Shown here: positions 24,598 through 35,164 of the stretch, piece by piece
How the letters are laid out: each line of letters opens with the position of its first letter
How positions within the stretch are numbered: position 1 is the first letter of the stretch
The notes under the pieces: generated by a model
Databases searched by the model: none
What the model was told of the DNA's origin: nothing
What the model saw: the letters and a program-made list of their open reading frames with translations, nothing else
From: Streptomyces sp. AM 4-1-1
GTDB lineage: Bacteria; Actinomycetota; Actinomycetes; Streptomycetales; Streptomycetaceae
Direction: 5' to 3'
Assembly: GCF_029167625.1 (NCBI RefSeq)
Contig: NZ_CP119145.1
Location: 2,728,001 to 2,792,000, forward strand
Length of the DNA: 64,000 nucleotides
Translations under genes and position numbers: made by a program

Positions 24598-26142
24598 TCA
24601 GTGCGCGATGACCGGGATCTTGTACTCGTCCTCGACCGCGTCCCCCGCGCCCGACTCGGACCCGGTGGTCCCGGACGTCGTCCCGTTCGCACCGCCGCCC
24701 GGACGGCCGGTGTTGATGAGGGTCACCGCGATGACGGAGGCGGCCACGAGGATGCCGACCGCCCACCAGATCGCACTGGTGAAGCCGCTCACCAAGGCCT
24801 GGAGCTGGAGCAGCTTCGGGTCCGAGGCCCCGGCCACGTGGTCGGCGACGTACGCCGTGGTGGCACCCGCCGCGATCGTGTTCAGCAGCGCCGTACCGAT
24901 GGCGCCGCCGACCTGCTGCGAGGTGTTCACCATCGCGGACGCCACCCCGGCGTCACGCGGCTCGATGCCGTACGTGGCCAGGGACATCGCCGGCATGAAC
25001 GCCGTACCCATGCCCAGGCCGAGCAGCAGCTGCCCCGGCAGGATCAGACCGGCGTACGAGGAACCGATCTCCAGTTGGGTCAGGATCAGCATTCCGGCCG
25101 CCGCGACCAGGAAGCCGGGGCCCATCAGCAGCCTCGGCGGCACCCGCGTCATCAGCCGGGCGCCGATCTGGGTGGAGCCGGTGATCATGCCCGCGATCAT
25201 CGGGAGGAAGGCGAAACCGGTCTTGACCGGGGAGTAGCCCTGCACGACCTGGAGGTAGTACGTCAGGAAGAGGAAGAGGCCGAACATCCCGATGACGGCG
25301 AGCCCCAGCGAGAGGTAGACCCCGCCCCGGTTGCGCTCCATCAGGACGCGCAGCGGCAGCAGCGGCGACGCGACCCGCGCCTCGGTGGCGACGAAGCCCA
25401 GGAGCAGCGCCCCGGCCGCGACGAACATGCCGATGGTCATCGGATCGGACCAGCCCGCGGACTCGGCTCGGGTGAACCCGTACACGAGCGAGACCAGCCC
25501 CAGGGTGGAGAGGACGACGCCCGGGATGTCGAGCGGCGAGCGGTTGCGTCCCCCGGCCGGCTCACGGATGACGAAGTAGGCACCCGCGGCGGCGATGATC
25601 GCGAAGGGGATGTTGACGAAGAACGTCCAGCGCCAGTTCAGGTACTCGGTGAGGAAGCCGCCCAGGATCAGGCCGACCGCGCCACCGCCACCCGCGATGG
25701 CACCGTAGATGCCGAACGCCTTGGCGCGCTCCCTGGCCTCGGTGAACGTCACCGCGAGCAGCGAGAGCGCGGCCGGTGCGAGCAGTGCGCCGAAGGCGCC
25801 CTGGAGTGCCCGGGAGCCGAACATCATCGCCTCGCCCTGCGCCGCACCGCCGAGCGCGGACGCGGCGGCGAAGCCGAGCAGACCGACGACGAAGGTGCGC
25901 TTACGGCCCCACAGGTCGGCGATCCGGCCGCCGAAGAGGAGCAGTCCACCGAAGGCGAGCGCGTAGGCGGTGATGACCCACTGCTTGTTCCCGTCGGATA
26001 TGCCCAGGTCCGTCTGGGCCGAGGGCAGTGCGATATTCACGATCGTGGCGTCCAGCACAACCATCAGCTGGGCGAGGGCTATGAAGGCCAGCGCTTTCCA
26101 GCGGCTGGGATCGGGTGCGAGGGTCTCGGCTGTTTTTGCCAT
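24598..26142 (-). CDS. MFS drug exporter, DHA2 family (EmrB/QacA-like)
   Basis: A 514-residue transporter with 14 hydrophobic helices. VVLDATIVNIALPSAQ (helix 1), GGRIADLWGRKR (loop 2-3), GSRALQGAFGALLAPAALS (helix 4) and GAVGLILGGFLTEYLNWRWTFFVNIP (helix 5 motif C and following loop) are diagnostic. Helix 13-14 is followed by a short acidic tail ending EDEYKIPVIAH. ATG 26142 follows AGGTGGC; GTG 26154 is an alternative. A TetR regulator gene lies 235 bp upstream in the same direction and likely controls it. Probable role: drug or metabolite efflux. Confidence 0.93.
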   Translation of the reverse strand: MAKTAETLAPDPSRWKALAFIALAQLMVVLDATIVNIALPSAQTDLGISDGNKQWVITAYALAFGGLLLFGGRIADLWGRKRTFVVGLLGFAAASALGGAAQGEAMMFGSRALQGAFGALLAPAALSLLAVTFTEARERAKAFGIYGAIAGGGGAVGLILGGFLTEYLNWRWTFFVNIPFAIIAAAGAYFVIREPAGGRNRSPLDIPGVVLSTLGLVSLVYGFTRAESAGWSDPMTIGMFVAAGALLLGFVATEARVASPLLPLRVLMERNRGGVYLSLGLAVIGMFGLFLFLTYYLQVVQGYSPVKTGFAFLPMIAGMITGSTQIGARLMTRVPPRLLMGPGFLVAAAGMLILTQLEIGSSYAGLILPGQLLLGLGMGTAFMPAMSLATYGIEPRDAGVASAMVNTSQQVGGAIGTALLNTIAAGATTAYVADHVAGASDPKLLQLQALVSGFTSAIWWAVGILVAASVIAVTLINTGRPGGGANGTTSGTTGSESGAGDAVEDEYKIPVIAH

Positions 26143-26376
26143 GGGAGTAGCCACCTAAGGGCGCGCGTCGGCGCGCGGGGTCGTTCCGGGAAGGTCTGTC
26201 CGCGCCGACCGGTGTCACCGGCCGTCGTCGGCGGTCATGGGATGAAGACGTGGGACGGGAAGCGAAAGGAAGAAGAGGGAGGGACAGGGACAGGAAGAAA
26301 GGAAGAAGTGAAGGAGGAACACGGACGGGAAGGCGCGGATGCGGGAGACCTGATGCTCAGCCGCCCGGCAGGGGCG

Positions 26377-27045
26377 TCACATCCGACTTCGCAAGTCGGC
26401 CAGGGTCGCCGCCGTCCCCGGGAGCTCGGACCGGGCCGGAGCCCTCAGACCGTCCAGGAACAGTTGCAGATGTCGGTGGGTGAACCGGTCGATGTCCGGA
26501 CAGGCGACGCCGGGCAGCGGCCGGGTGAGCTGGGAGAGGGCGACGATCACGTCACCGACGGCGATGTCGGTGCGCAGCTGCCCGGACGCCATCGCGCGGC
26601 CCACCAGCCCCTGTACGGCCTCTTCGAGGCGTCGGCGCTCGGCGAGCAGTTCGGGATGGTCCTTGTCGAAGCCGCCCGCGAGCATCGGGCACAGGGCCCC
26701 GATGCGCTCGTCGGCCGCCGCGTGCACGAACCGGCTCAGCGCGTCGAACGGGTCGGCCTCCTGGGAGGCCGCCTCCTCCGCGCGGCCGGTGGTCCGTGAG
26801 GTGACGGCGAGGACGACCTCGTGGATGAGCGCCGCCCGGTCCGGGAAGTTCCGGTAGAGCGTGGCGTTGCCGACGCCGGCCCGGCGCGCGACCTCGTCCA
26901 GCGGGACGTCCGGTCCGAACTCGACGAACATCTCACGCGCCGCCGTCACGATCCGCTCCCGGTTGCGCAGGGCGTCGGCCCGAGGACGGGCCGCACGGCG
27001 CTGCGCGGTTCCGGCTGCGGTCCCGGTGACGGTGACGGTCTCCAC
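26377..27045 (-). CDS. TetR/AcrR family transcriptional regulator
   Basis: A 222-residue repressor. The N-terminal HTH is clear: ALRNRERIVTAAREMFVEFG, then DVPLDEVARRAGVGNATLYRNFPDRAALIHEV (about residues 25-75). The C-terminal ligand domain contains LSRFVHAAADER and GQLRTDIAVGDVIVALSQL, resembling TetR_C_33/SbtR-like domains. It lies upstream of and in line with the DHA2 exporter gene, the usual arrangement for autoregulated efflux control. Confidence 0.92.
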   Translation of the reverse strand: METVTVTGTAAGTAQRRAARPRADALRNRERIVTAAREMFVEFGPDVPLDEVARRAGVGNATLYRNFPDRAALIHEVVLAVTSRTTGRAEEAASQEADPFDALSRFVHAAADERIGALCPMLAGGFDKDHPELLAERRRLEEAVQGLVGRAMASGQLRTDIAVGDVIVALSQLTRPLPGVACPDIDRFTHRHLQLFLDGLRAPARSELPGTAATLADLRSRM

Positions 27046-27717
27046 GGCGGCACTCCTTCTCTTCCGGTTCTCTTCGGTTCTCGTCCGGTCGCCCCGGTGC
27101 GGGCGGGCCGGTCACTCCGGTGCGTTCGCTCCGGTGCGGCCGGGCCGATCGCTCCGGTGCGGTCGGGCCGGTGCAGTCGGGCCGGTGCGCGGGCCCGGTC
27201 CGATGTTCTGCGTGTGCGGTACGAGGGCGGTCCCCGGGCGATACAACCGGGGAACACCTCCCCGTTTCACGGGGACACCGGTGCAAACGGGGAAGGCGTC
27301 CCCGGTTATTTCCGCCTCCCGTGTGAACTGGATCACCAAGCGTCCGCATCACCGGAACACCGTGCCGCCCGAGCCACCACCAGTCGCTCCCCGAGCCGGC
27401 CCTGCCCCCGGCCCCGAGCCACGACCGGTCACCCTCCGAACCGGCCCTGCCCCGGCCCCGAGCCACGACCGGTCACCCTCCGAACCGCCCCCGGCCCCGG
27501 ACCACGACCGGGCATCCCCCGCCCGGCCCGCCACCCCGCCCCGCCTCGCCACCACCGGTCGCCCGACCCCCTCCGCGACGGTCAGCTCATCCCCTCCGCC
27601 CGGTACGAAAACCGTCCGATCGGCCGCACCCAACGAGCGGCCCCGCACCACCCGTCACAGGCTGATCGGCAGAGCGCAGTCCGGTCGGCCGACTGCCGCG
27701 GACCCGAAGGCGCCTCT
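27046..27717. other. Divergent intergenic region with repeats and a long inverted repeat
   Basis: No gene recognised. From 27115 to 27200 short GTGCGGTCGGGCCGGTG-like phrases recur. AACCGGGGA (27245-27253) pairs with TCCCCGGTT (27299-27307) and encloses CCCCGT-TTC-ACGGGG, so a cruciform-like element of about 63 bp is possible. From about 27367 to 27530 a 41- to 44-bp direct repeat (containing CCACGACCGGTCACCCTCCG) occurs in two near-perfect and two degenerate copies. The protease promoter should lie at the right end. Confidence 0.5.
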
Positions 27718-28995
27718 ATGCAGAAGCCCCGCCACCGGATACGCAGACACCGCCGCCCCGTCGCGCTCGCCGCGGCCACCACGCTGGTCATCGCCACACT
27801 GGCCACGGCGAGCAGCACCCTCCCGGCCCCCAGCCGCACCACCGCCGGCCCGGTGGCCACCGCCGACGGGGTGGGCATCGGGCCGTGCCGCATCCCGACC
27901 GGCATGGGTGTGCAGATGTCGGAGGGCATGCCGACGTCCTCCGGATACGCGCGCTCCACCGGGGTGGTCCGCGCGCTCAACCTGATGATCGACTTCCCGG
28001 ACGCGCAGGGCACCGAACCCGCGCTCGACCGGCTCGCGGAGTTCTTCCCGCAGACCTCCGACTGGTTCCGCACCAGCTCGTACGGGCGCCTCACCTACCG
28101 TTCCGAGGCCCCGGTGAAGGAATGGCTGCGGATGCCGCTGCCGTTCTCCGCGTACGGGATAGAGCGCGGTTCGCCGTACGAACCGGGGTACCGCCATCTC
28201 GTCCAGGACCTCGTGGCCACCGCCGACCCGAGGGTGGACTTCAGCGCGTACGACCTGATCAACGTGCTGGTCACCCCGAACGCCGGTCCGTCGGCGCTGG
28301 ACACCGTCCTGTCGGTGACCTTCTCCGGCAACGACGACGCCCCTTCCGCCGACGGTGTCCCGCTCGCCAACACGTCCTTCGTCTACAGCCGCCAGGACGA
28401 CGGCTCGGGGTCGTACGCCACGACCGGCTACCGCGTCCTGCCGCACGAGAACGGCCATGTCTTCGGCCTTCCCGACCTCTACACCCTGGAGGGCGGCGGC
28501 TCGGTCGGGCACTGGGACATCATGTCCGAGGACTGGGGGGCCAACAACGACCTGCTGGGCTGGCACAAGTGGAAGCTCGGCTGGCTCGACGACCAGCAGA
28601 TCAGCTGCGCGTCGAAGCGGGGTGCCGTCGAGCACGTCCTCGCCCCGCTGGCCACCAGGGGCGGGGTCAAGCTGGCGTTCATACCGCTGAGCGAACGGTC
28701 CGGATACGCCGTGGAGGTACGGACCCGGGCGGGCAACGACGAGGCCGTCTGCCGGCCCGGGGTGCTCGTCTACAAGGTCAGCGCCGATGTGGACACCGGC
28801 CAGGGACCGGTCTCCGTGGCGGACAGCACCAAGGACAGCGGCGGCTGCACCCGGCGGCCCAATGTGCACGCCGAACTCTCCGACGCCCCCTTCCGGCCCG
28901 GCGAGACCTTCACGGACCGGGACAACGGGATACGGGTCTCGGTGCTCGCCAAGGACCACGACGGGAACTACCGGGTCCGGATCACCCGCCCCTGA
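27718..28995 (+). CDS. Secreted M6 family (immune inhibitor A-like) metalloprotease
   Basis: A 425-residue exported zinc protease. The signal peptide has a basic N-region (MQKPRHRIRRHRR) and a hydrophobic core (VALAAATTLVIATLATA). The catalytic motif is HENGHVFGLPDLY: His243, Glu244 and His247 are the zinc ligands and general base, with the later GHWDIMS Met-turn. A C-terminal beta-rich part ends VLAKDHDGNYRVRITRP. Cys57, Cys617-type pairs are not obvious, but CASK and CRPG cysteines could form a disulfide. ATG 27718 was chosen as the only start preceding a signal peptide. It probably degrades extracellular proteins. Confidence 0.92.
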   Translation: MQKPRHRIRRHRRPVALAAATTLVIATLATASSTLPAPSRTTAGPVATADGVGIGPCRIPTGMGVQMSEGMPTSSGYARSTGVVRALNLMIDFPDAQGTEPALDRLAEFFPQTSDWFRTSSYGRLTYRSEAPVKEWLRMPLPFSAYGIERGSPYEPGYRHLVQDLVATADPRVDFSAYDLINVLVTPNAGPSALDTVLSVTFSGNDDAPSADGVPLANTSFVYSRQDDGSGSYATTGYRVLPHENGHVFGLPDLYTLEGGGSVGHWDIMSEDWGANNDLLGWHKWKLGWLDDQQISCASKRGAVEHVLAPLATRGGVKLAFIPLSERSGYAVEVRTRAGNDEAVCRPGVLVYKVSADVDTGQGPVSVADSTKDSGGCTRRPNVHAELSDAPFRPGETFTDRDNGIRVSVLAKDHDGNYRVRITRP

Positions 28996-29088
28996 CGCCC
29001 GGAACCCGGCCCCCTCCCACACCCCACACCTCGCACCTCGGACCCCCCGCACCCCGCACCCCGCACCCCGCACTCCACCCCCCACGCC

Positions 29089-32000
29089 TCACGTCGCGGG
29101 CGGCTCGATGTCCGAGTCCAGCCGGGCCCACGCCCGCACGGCCAGCGTCGTCGGATGCTCGTCCCCCATCGTGGCGATCGACCTCAGCAGCGCGTCGTGG
29201 TGCAGCTCCTCCGCCTCGTTCGACGACCCCGCCGCCCGCAGGTCCAGCGCCAGGTTCGACGCGCAGCCGATCGCGTCGTAGTGGTCCGCGGTGAGGACCC
29301 GGACGAAGTCCGCGTACGCCTCGCGCTCCAGCCCCACCGCCTCCGTCAGCTCGCCGTGCGCGACCAGGTCGGTGGCGTGGTTCATCATGCTGGTCAGGGT
29401 GTACGGGTTGGCCCGCCCCAGCACCTCCCGGTACTGCTGGTACGTCCTGCGGGACAGCTCCAGGGCCGCGTCCCCCTCCCCGGTCAGCCGCAGGTACACG
29501 GCCAGGTTGTTCGCGCAGGCCAGGGCGAACGGGTGCCGCTCCCCGAGCTGCGCCCGGTGCCGGTCGAGGGCGTCCTGCGCGAGCGTCCGCGCGTCCCTCG
29601 GGTTGCCCGTGGCGACCAGCGCGCACGCCAGGTTGGTGGCCGCCGACAGGGTGTCCGGGTGATCGGGGCCGAGCACCGACAGATACGTCTCGTAGATATC
29701 CGTGCTGAGCGCCCGCGCCGCCTCGTACTGACCGGTGCGGCGCAGCACGGCGGAGAGGTTCCGGGCGGCGCTCAGGGTCTCCGGGTGCTTGTCGCCGGTC
29801 CGCTTGCGGAACGCCGCCACGGTCTCCTGGAGCAGCCGTTGCGCCTGTCCGGGCGAACCCGTCTCGCGCAGGTCACGGGCGTAGTTGCTGGCCGAGGTGA
29901 GGGTGTACGGGTGGGTGGCGCCCAGCACCTCGCGCCGGGTCTCCCACACCTCCCGGTCGAGTTCGCGGGCGCCGAGGCGGTCGCCGGACAGGAACAGCGA
30001 CACGGCGAGGTTGTTCGCGGCCATCAGGGTGCGCGGATGGTCGGTCCCGTAGATCCGGCGGCTGACCGTGTGGGTCTCCCGGTCGATGTCCCTGGCCTGG
30101 GTGTAGGCGCCGGTGCTGCGCAGGTCCGCGCCGAGGTTCCCGGCCGCGACCAGGGTGTACGGGTCCTCGTCGCCCAGCGCCTCGCGGGCCCGCCGCCAGA
30201 CGTCAAGGCCCAGCGCGTACGCCTCTTCGAGCCGGCCGCCGGAGCGGAGCGCGTTGGCCTGCTGGGTACGCATGTAGATCACCAGCGCGTCGTCCTCGCC
30301 GAACACCGGAATCCAGACGTCCAGGGCCCGTTGGGCGGTCTCCTGGGCGGCGGTGTGGTCGGAGCGGCGCCAGAGGTAGCGGACCGCGTCGATGATCCAG
30401 CGGCGCACGGCGTCGTCCTGGCTGGTGAAGGCGCGCGACGGGCGCATGTGCGGCAGCAGCGCGGCGTGCCGCTCCCAGGAGGCCGGGTCCTCGGTGTTCT
30501 TCGGGTTGGCCTCGGCGAGTATCGCGTGCACATGGGCGCGCATGGCCGGCCACTCCTCGCGCGGCACCTGGGAACGCAGCACCTCCTGGACCAGCCGGTG
30601 CACGCTGATGGTCTTGTCGCTCTGGTCGGTGCGGGCGAGGCCGTACCGGTTGATCTCGGTGAACAGTCCGCCCATCCGCAGCGGATCGCCGAGCCGCCGG
30701 TCGTAGGGGGCCAGCAGCTCCGCCGTCCGGCGTCCGTACAGCGTCCACATGGGGATCGGGCCCGGCCCGAAGAACGCGCAGACCTGGAGGAGTTGGGCGG
30801 CCGCCGGCATCGCGTCGCGGATCGCGCCGAGCGACAGCAGCCAGGTGGCGGCGGCCGACCGCGGATAGCTGGTGGGCGGCTCCTGCTCCAGCATGGTCGT
30901 CAACTGGTTGTTCAGCAGGCTCAGATACGTGTCGACGGGCATCGTGGACTGCTCCAGCCAGGCCGCCGCCTGTCCGACCGCCAATGGCAGATCCCCCAGC
31001 GCCTCGGCCACCAGACCGGCCTCGGCGGACGTCAGGTTCGGGTTGTGCCGCCGCAGCAGCCACACCGACTCGTCGCGGGTGAAGACGTCCACCTCGATCT
31101 GCGAGGCCAGTTGTGCCCAGTTCCGGTTGCGCGAGGTCACCAGCACATGGCCGGGCCCGTCGGGGATCAACGGGGCCAGGACGTCGGGGCGTTCGGCGTT
31201 GTCGTAGACGAGCAGCCAGCGCCGGTACGGCCGCCCCTGCCGCAGCGCCTCCAGCACCGCGCCCGCCGTGGTCGCCACGTCGTCACCGGTCGGCAGGCCC
31301 AACTCCGCCGCCAGTGCGGCGAGTTCCTGTCGTACGAGGCCGGGCTGACCGGCGCTGATCCACCAGACGGCGTCGTAGTCGGCGGCGAACCGGTGGGCGT
31401 ACTCGATGGCGACCTGCGTCTTGCCGACCCCGCCCATCCCGAACACGGCCTGTGGCGGCCCGCCCCGGGACCCGCCCAGCGCGAACCCGTCCCGCGTCTC
31501 CTCCAGCGTCCGGCCGCGCCCGGTGAAGGACGGGTTGCGCGACGGCACGTGCCAGACCCGGGGGACGATGCCCGGGTAGCGCGGGCCACGGTCATCGTCG
31601 GCGCCGCCACGGGCGAGCGCGAACACCCCCCCGGCGCCGCCGATCGACCCCGCTCCGATGCTCGTACCGAAGCCGCCGGCGACCCGGGTGGTGTCGGTGG
31701 CGGCGTTGTCCGGCCGCCCCACGGCGGCCAGCAGGGCCTCCTCCGCCTCCTCCTGGTCCCGTTCGACGAGGTCGACGGCGACGAGGTCCGCGAACGGCGC
31801 TGGCAGCGGCGCGTCATGGATGCGGACCGGGATCAGCATCCGCTGCGACGCCTCCGGGTCCCGGGACGAGACCGCCTTCCACATCTCGTGGGAGTGCGGC
31901 AGCCGTACGTAGTCCGGCGAGAGCAGCGCCACGATCCGCCCGGTCCCGTCCAGCGCCCGCCGCACATCGGTCAGCGCGTCGGCGCCCGCGTGCTCGGCGG

Positions 32001-33669
32001 CCCCGCTCAGCGCGACCTGGTAACCGGTGCCGGCGAGCCGGGCGGCTATCCACTCGGCCCACATCCGGTCGGCGGGCGCGTAGCTGAGAAAGATGTCGGA
32101 GGGGATGGGCGCCTTGGTCCGCTCGTACGAGGAGAGCAGCGCGCGCCGCATCGTCTCGGGCATCGGCCGCTGCTTCGTCACGCGCCCCTGGGTGATCCGC
32201 CCGGTCAGCCGCTCGGACGCGGCGAGCAGGCTGTTGCCCTGGTGCGGGCGGTCGCCGACGGGGGCGGGGATCTCCTCGTACGCGAAGAACGGCCGGTACG
32301 GGATCTCCACATCGCCCCAGTACTGGTCGCGTTCCTCCCGGGTCATGCCGTCGAGGAACGGCAGGAACCGGCTGCGGGCGAGGTCGCGGCCCGCCTCCAG
32401 CTTGTTCTGCTCGGCGTATTCGACGCGCATCGGGGCGGGCAGGATGCGGATGGGCCGCTCGGTGACCTGGGCGCGCACGGATTCGGCGACGGCCGCGGCG
32501 CCCTGGATGGACTGGGCGCTGAGCGTGAACGAGTCGACGACGATGTCCGGCAGCAGGACCGTGCAGATCCCGGCGGTGTCGGAGAGTCCCGTACGGCTGT
32601 CGATCAGCACGTAGTCGTAGCGGGAGCGCAGCTCCTCGCGGAGCGCGGTGAGGAACGCGGCGCCGCGCAGCCGGGTGTAGAAGTGGTCCCAGTCGAAGGT
32701 GGACACGGCGGCGGAGTAACCGTCGTCCTGGAGACCGGCGGGCAGGAAGTCGAGCCGTCCCCCCTCGGCGAAGTCCATGGCGACCCCGGTGATGCACCGG
32801 TCCACGTCGGAGTGGTCCCGGAACCAGCGGGCCCAGTCGGCGGCCCCGTCGGGCCCGGTCTGCGGGCCCGGCTCGTCGGCCCGCATCGAGTAGTCCCTGA
32901 TGAGGTCGATGACGCCCTCGGTGGAGCTGAGTTCGGGGTCGACGAGCAGCGGGTGGAAGTAGCGGTGGAGGCCGGGCGCCTCCAGGTCCCAGTCGATGAT
33001 CAGGACCCGTAAGCCGTTGCTGGCGAGAATCCAGGCGGTGTTGACGAGGGCCATGGTGCGGCCGACCCCGCCCTTGAACGAGTAGAAGGTGACGACGGTA
33101 CCGTCCGCGCCCCCTCTCACCCCTGCCCCGGCCTTGGCTCCGGTCCCGGGGCTGGTCGCAGGGCTGGGGCTAATCGCAGGGCTCGGGCCGGTCGCCGCAC
33201 CACGGGGCCCGCCCGCCGCACCGCCGACTCCTCGCACGCTGCCCCCGGACCCGGTCACCACGCCGCTGATCCCGGCTGCTACACCGCCGGTTCCGGTCGC
33301 CGCACCGCCGACCCCTCCCGCATCACCCCCGGCCCCGGCCCCGGTCACTCCACTGCCGGCCCAGAGCCCCCGCTCCCCGCCCCGGGACCCGGTCGCCGCT
33401 CCCCGAGGCCCGCCGTCCGCCAGGATCGGCCCGCCCGCCGTGCTCCCGTCCCCCCAGCTCGCCCCACCGGTCGTCCCCCTGCCCGGCGCACCCGCTGTGC
33501 TCCCACCCGTCGTTCTCCCGCTGTCCCGGTTCGACCCGCCGGTCGTCCTCCCGCCCGTCGCCCCCGCGCCGGCCCGGCGCTCCCCTCCCCCGGACCCGCC
33601 GGCCGCCGCCGGGTGGGGCCGGCCCGTGGGCCCGCCCCCCGTGCCGTTCGCCTCGGTCGCCTCGCTCAT
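29089..33669 (-). CDS. fxsT: FxSxx-COOH system tetratricopeptide repeat protein (FxsT): ParA-like, TIR-like, NB-ARC and TPR domains
   Basis: A very large 1526-residue cytoplasmic protein. Residues 1-190 are Gly/Ala/Thr/Ser low complexity. 191-460 form a ParA/MinD-like ATPase with FKGGVGRT (198-205) as deviant Walker A and [11 protein letters not shown] (355-365) as Walker B region. 523-640 is a TIR-like domain ([21 protein letters not shown]). 735-1050 is an NB-ARC/STAND ATPase with GMGGVGKT (744-751) and LLVYDN (819-824), then a winged-helix-like part. 1110-1520 hold about nine kinesin-light-chain type TPRs of 42 residues ([30 protein letters not shown]). The start is firm: GGAGGAG precedes ATG 33669, which overlaps the fxsC stop (ATGA). 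STAND proteins sense a ligand and oligomerise. The likely ligand or partner is the modified FxsA peptide, which is inference. Confidence 0.93.
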   Translation of the reverse strand: MSEATEANGTGGGPTGRPHPAAAGGSGGGERRAGAGATGGRTTGGSNRDSGRTTGGSTAGAPGRGTTGGASWGDGSTAGGPILADGGPRGAATGSRGGERGLWAGSGVTGAGAGGDAGGVGGAATGTGGVAAGISGVVTGSGGSVRGVGGAAGGPRGAATGPSPAISPSPATSPGTGAKAGAGVRGGADGTVVTFYSFKGGVGRTMALVNTAWILASNGLRVLIIDWDLEAPGLHRYFHPLLVDPELSSTEGVIDLIRDYSMRADEPGPQTGPDGAADWARWFRDHSDVDRCITGVAMDFAEGGRLDFLPAGLQDDGYSAAVSTFDWDHFYTRLRGAAFLTALREELRSRYDYVLIDSRTGLSDTAGICTVLLPDIVVDSFTLSAQSIQGAAAVAESVRAQVTERPIRILPAPMRVEYAEQNKLEAGRDLARSRFLPFLDGMTREERDQYWGDVEIPYRPFFAYEEIPAPVGDRPHQGNSLLAASERLTGRITQGRVTKQRPMPETMRRALLSSYERTKAPIPSDIFLSYAPADRMWAEWIAARLAGTGYQVALSGAAEHAGADALTDVRRALDGTGRIVALLSPDYVRLPHSHEMWKAVSSRDPEASQRMLIPVRIHDAPLPAPFADLVAVDLVERDQEEAEEALLAAVGRPDNAATDTTRVAGGFGTSIGAGSIGGAGGVFALARGGADDDRGPRYPGIVPRVWHVPSRNPSFTGRGRTLEETRDGFALGGSRGGPPQAVFGMGGVGKTQVAIEYAHRFAADYDAVWWISAGQPGLVRQELAALAAELGLPTGDDVATTAGAVLEALRQGRPYRRWLLVYDNAERPDVLAPLIPDGPGHVLVTSRNRNWAQLASQIEVDVFTRDESVWLLRRHNPNLTSAEAGLVAEALGDLPLAVGQAAAWLEQSTMPVDTYLSLLNNQLTTMLEQEPPTSYPRSAAATWLLSLGAIRDAMPAAAQLLQVCAFFGPGPIPMWTLYGRRTAELLAPYDRRLGDPLRMGGLFTEINRYGLARTDQSDKTISVHRLVQEVLRSQVPREEWPAMRAHVHAILAEANPKNTEDPASWERHAALLPHMRPSRAFTSQDDAVRRWIIDAVRYLWRRSDHTAAQETAQRALDVWIPVFGEDDALVIYMRTQQANALRSGGRLEEAYALGLDVWRRAREALGDEDPYTLVAAGNLGADLRSTGAYTQARDIDRETHTVSRRIYGTDHPRTLMAANNLAVSLFLSGDRLGARELDREVWETRREVLGATHPYTLTSASNYARDLRETGSPGQAQRLLQETVAAFRKRTGDKHPETLSAARNLSAVLRRTGQYEAARALSTDIYETYLSVLGPDHPDTLSAATNLACALVATGNPRDARTLAQDALDRHRAQLGERHPFALACANNLAVYLRLTGEGDAALELSRRTYQQYREVLGRANPYTLTSMMNHATDLVAHGELTEAVGLEREAYADFVRVLTADHYDAIGCASNLALDLRAAGSSNEAEELHHDALLRSIATMGDEHPTTLAVRAWARLDSDIEPPAT

Positions 33670-35057
33670 CGGCCTGCTCCTCCGTCACCACGGGGTTCTT
33701 GCGGTCCGTGGCCGCCGGACCAGCGGGGCCGGTTCACCGGCCGGCTGCCGGGAAGCGCGGTCGGTGCTCCGCCGCCCGGTCTCGGGCGGCGCGACGAGGG
33801 GCCGCCGCTGGGCCCGCGCAGGATCGGCCGGGAGGCCGCGGGGCCCTCCCCGGCGCCCCCGGGCGCCACGGCCGCGTGCCGCTTGCGGATCAGGTTGTTC
33901 TGCGCGGCCGACACCATCTGCCCCAGCGCCGTCTTGAAGTCACCGAGGCACACCCGGAGTTGGAACTGCTTATCGTGCATCCCCCGCGACGACTTGCGCT
34001 CGAAGACCTCCGTGACCCCGATCCACAGCTCACCCCGGTCGATCTCCTCCCTGGGGTGGCAGGGCACCAGCACGCCCGTCGCCGGGTGCTCGGTCCGGTC
34101 GAACTGCTCCAGCTGTCTGCGGTACGGATCGACCGGCGCGCTCCACGCGTCCACCAGGAGGATCGCCACCTGGTCGTCCTGCCACGCCTGGTTGAGCTGC
34201 CGGGTCAGTCCGCCGCGCACCTCGCGGTAGGCGGTGCCGTACCCCTGGGCCGTCACCAGCCGCTGCGCCAACTGGTGCAGCGGGTACTCCTGTTGTGGGT
34301 GGTACGGATTCCAGTCGATGCCGGCCCGGCCGTAGTACGGGGCGTCCCTGCGCGCCTCGGGCAGTGTCTCCGCCGTGCCCGCCGCGACGAAGAACTGGAC
34401 GGTGCTGCCCGGCCGGGTGGGCTCCGTGCGGGGCTGGAACGACGACCGCTCGTCCGCCAGCCGTATCCCGTCGAGCACCGGCAGCTCCTCGTGGGCCACC
34501 ACCTCAAGCACCCGCCGCGCGATCAGCCGTACCGCGTTGCGGTAGTCGTCCCCCGCAGGCTCCCGCTGGAGGATGCGCTGGAGGCCCACGTCCGCGTACC
34601 ACGGGCCGAACCCGGACGTGACGTACTGGATGTGGTCGATCTCCTGCGGCACATCGACCGGCTGCCACAGCACGGGGATCAACGCCGACGAGCCCTCCTG
34701 GGTCCGGGCGAAGTACTGGTTGGCGCGGCGCATCATCACGCTCACCTCCCGGGAGCACCACTCGCTGCGGAAGTAGGCGGGCGAGTACAGGGCGACCATG
34801 GCGCGGCAGGTGCCGAGCGCGCGCTCCAGCTGCTCGCTCCAGTGCTCGCCGATCCGGATCGAGCTGTTGTCCCGGAACCCGACCGAAGCCGGGGCCCGGA
34901 GCACGCCCTCGGCCAACTCGACGATCTGCGCGCACAGGTCGTCGTAGAACTGACACACGTAGGCGTCTTTGTCATCGACCCTGGCGTAGCTCAGAAAGAA
35001 ATACGGCCCCACCGCGCCCCCACGACTTGAGCTGCTGAAGACAGGCCCACAGCGCAT
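33666..35057 (-). CDS. fxsC: TIR-like FxsC protein
   Basis: A 463-residue protein with an N-terminal TIR-like domain (about 18-190): [60 protein letters not shown] and SREVSVM. The second half (about 220-410) is a separate alpha/beta part with a long alpha-helical stretch and [15 protein letters not shown] near its end. The C-terminal 50 residues are Gly/Arg/Pro-rich. TIR domains of this kind in bacteria mediate oligomerisation or NAD+ cleavage; the catalytic Glu cannot be assigned with confidence here. ATG 35057 was used; GTG for VGPYFF (codon 16) is possible. The stop overlaps the fxsT start. Confidence 0.88.
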   Translation of the reverse strand: MRCGPVFSSSSRGGAVGPYFFLSYARVDDKDAYVCQFYDDLCAQIVELAEGVLRAPASVGFRDNSSIRIGEHWSEQLERALGTCRAMVALYSPAYFRSEWCSREVSVMMRRANQYFARTQEGSSALIPVLWQPVDVPQEIDHIQYVTSGFGPWYADVGLQRILQREPAGDDYRNAVRLIARRVLEVVAHEELPVLDGIRLADERSSFQPRTEPTRPGSTVQFFVAAGTAETLPEARRDAPYYGRAGIDWNPYHPQQEYPLHQLAQRLVTAQGYGTAYREVRGGLTRQLNQAWQDDQVAILLVDAWSAPVDPYRRQLEQFDRTEHPATGVLVPCHPREEIDRGELWIGVTEVFERKSSRGMHDKQFQLRVCLGDFKTALGQMVSAAQNNLIRKRHAAVAPGGAGEGPAASRPILRGPSGGPSSRRPRPGGGAPTALPGSRPVNRPRWSGGHGPQEPRGDGGAGR

Positions 35058-35164
35058 CGGCAGGAAGTGAATACCCTCCCGACCGGGCGCTTATTGCCTC
35101 AGGGCAGCACGCACTCTGCCGACGGACGTGTTCTGGCGCGAACTCGACCGTACCCAGGGCGGAT

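Noticed and set aside
29155..33012. Very long open frame on the + strand opposite fxsT.
   Set aside because: It is a high-GC antisense shadow; its translation is Arg/Gly/Val-rich without family motifs, while the minus strand has clear domains.
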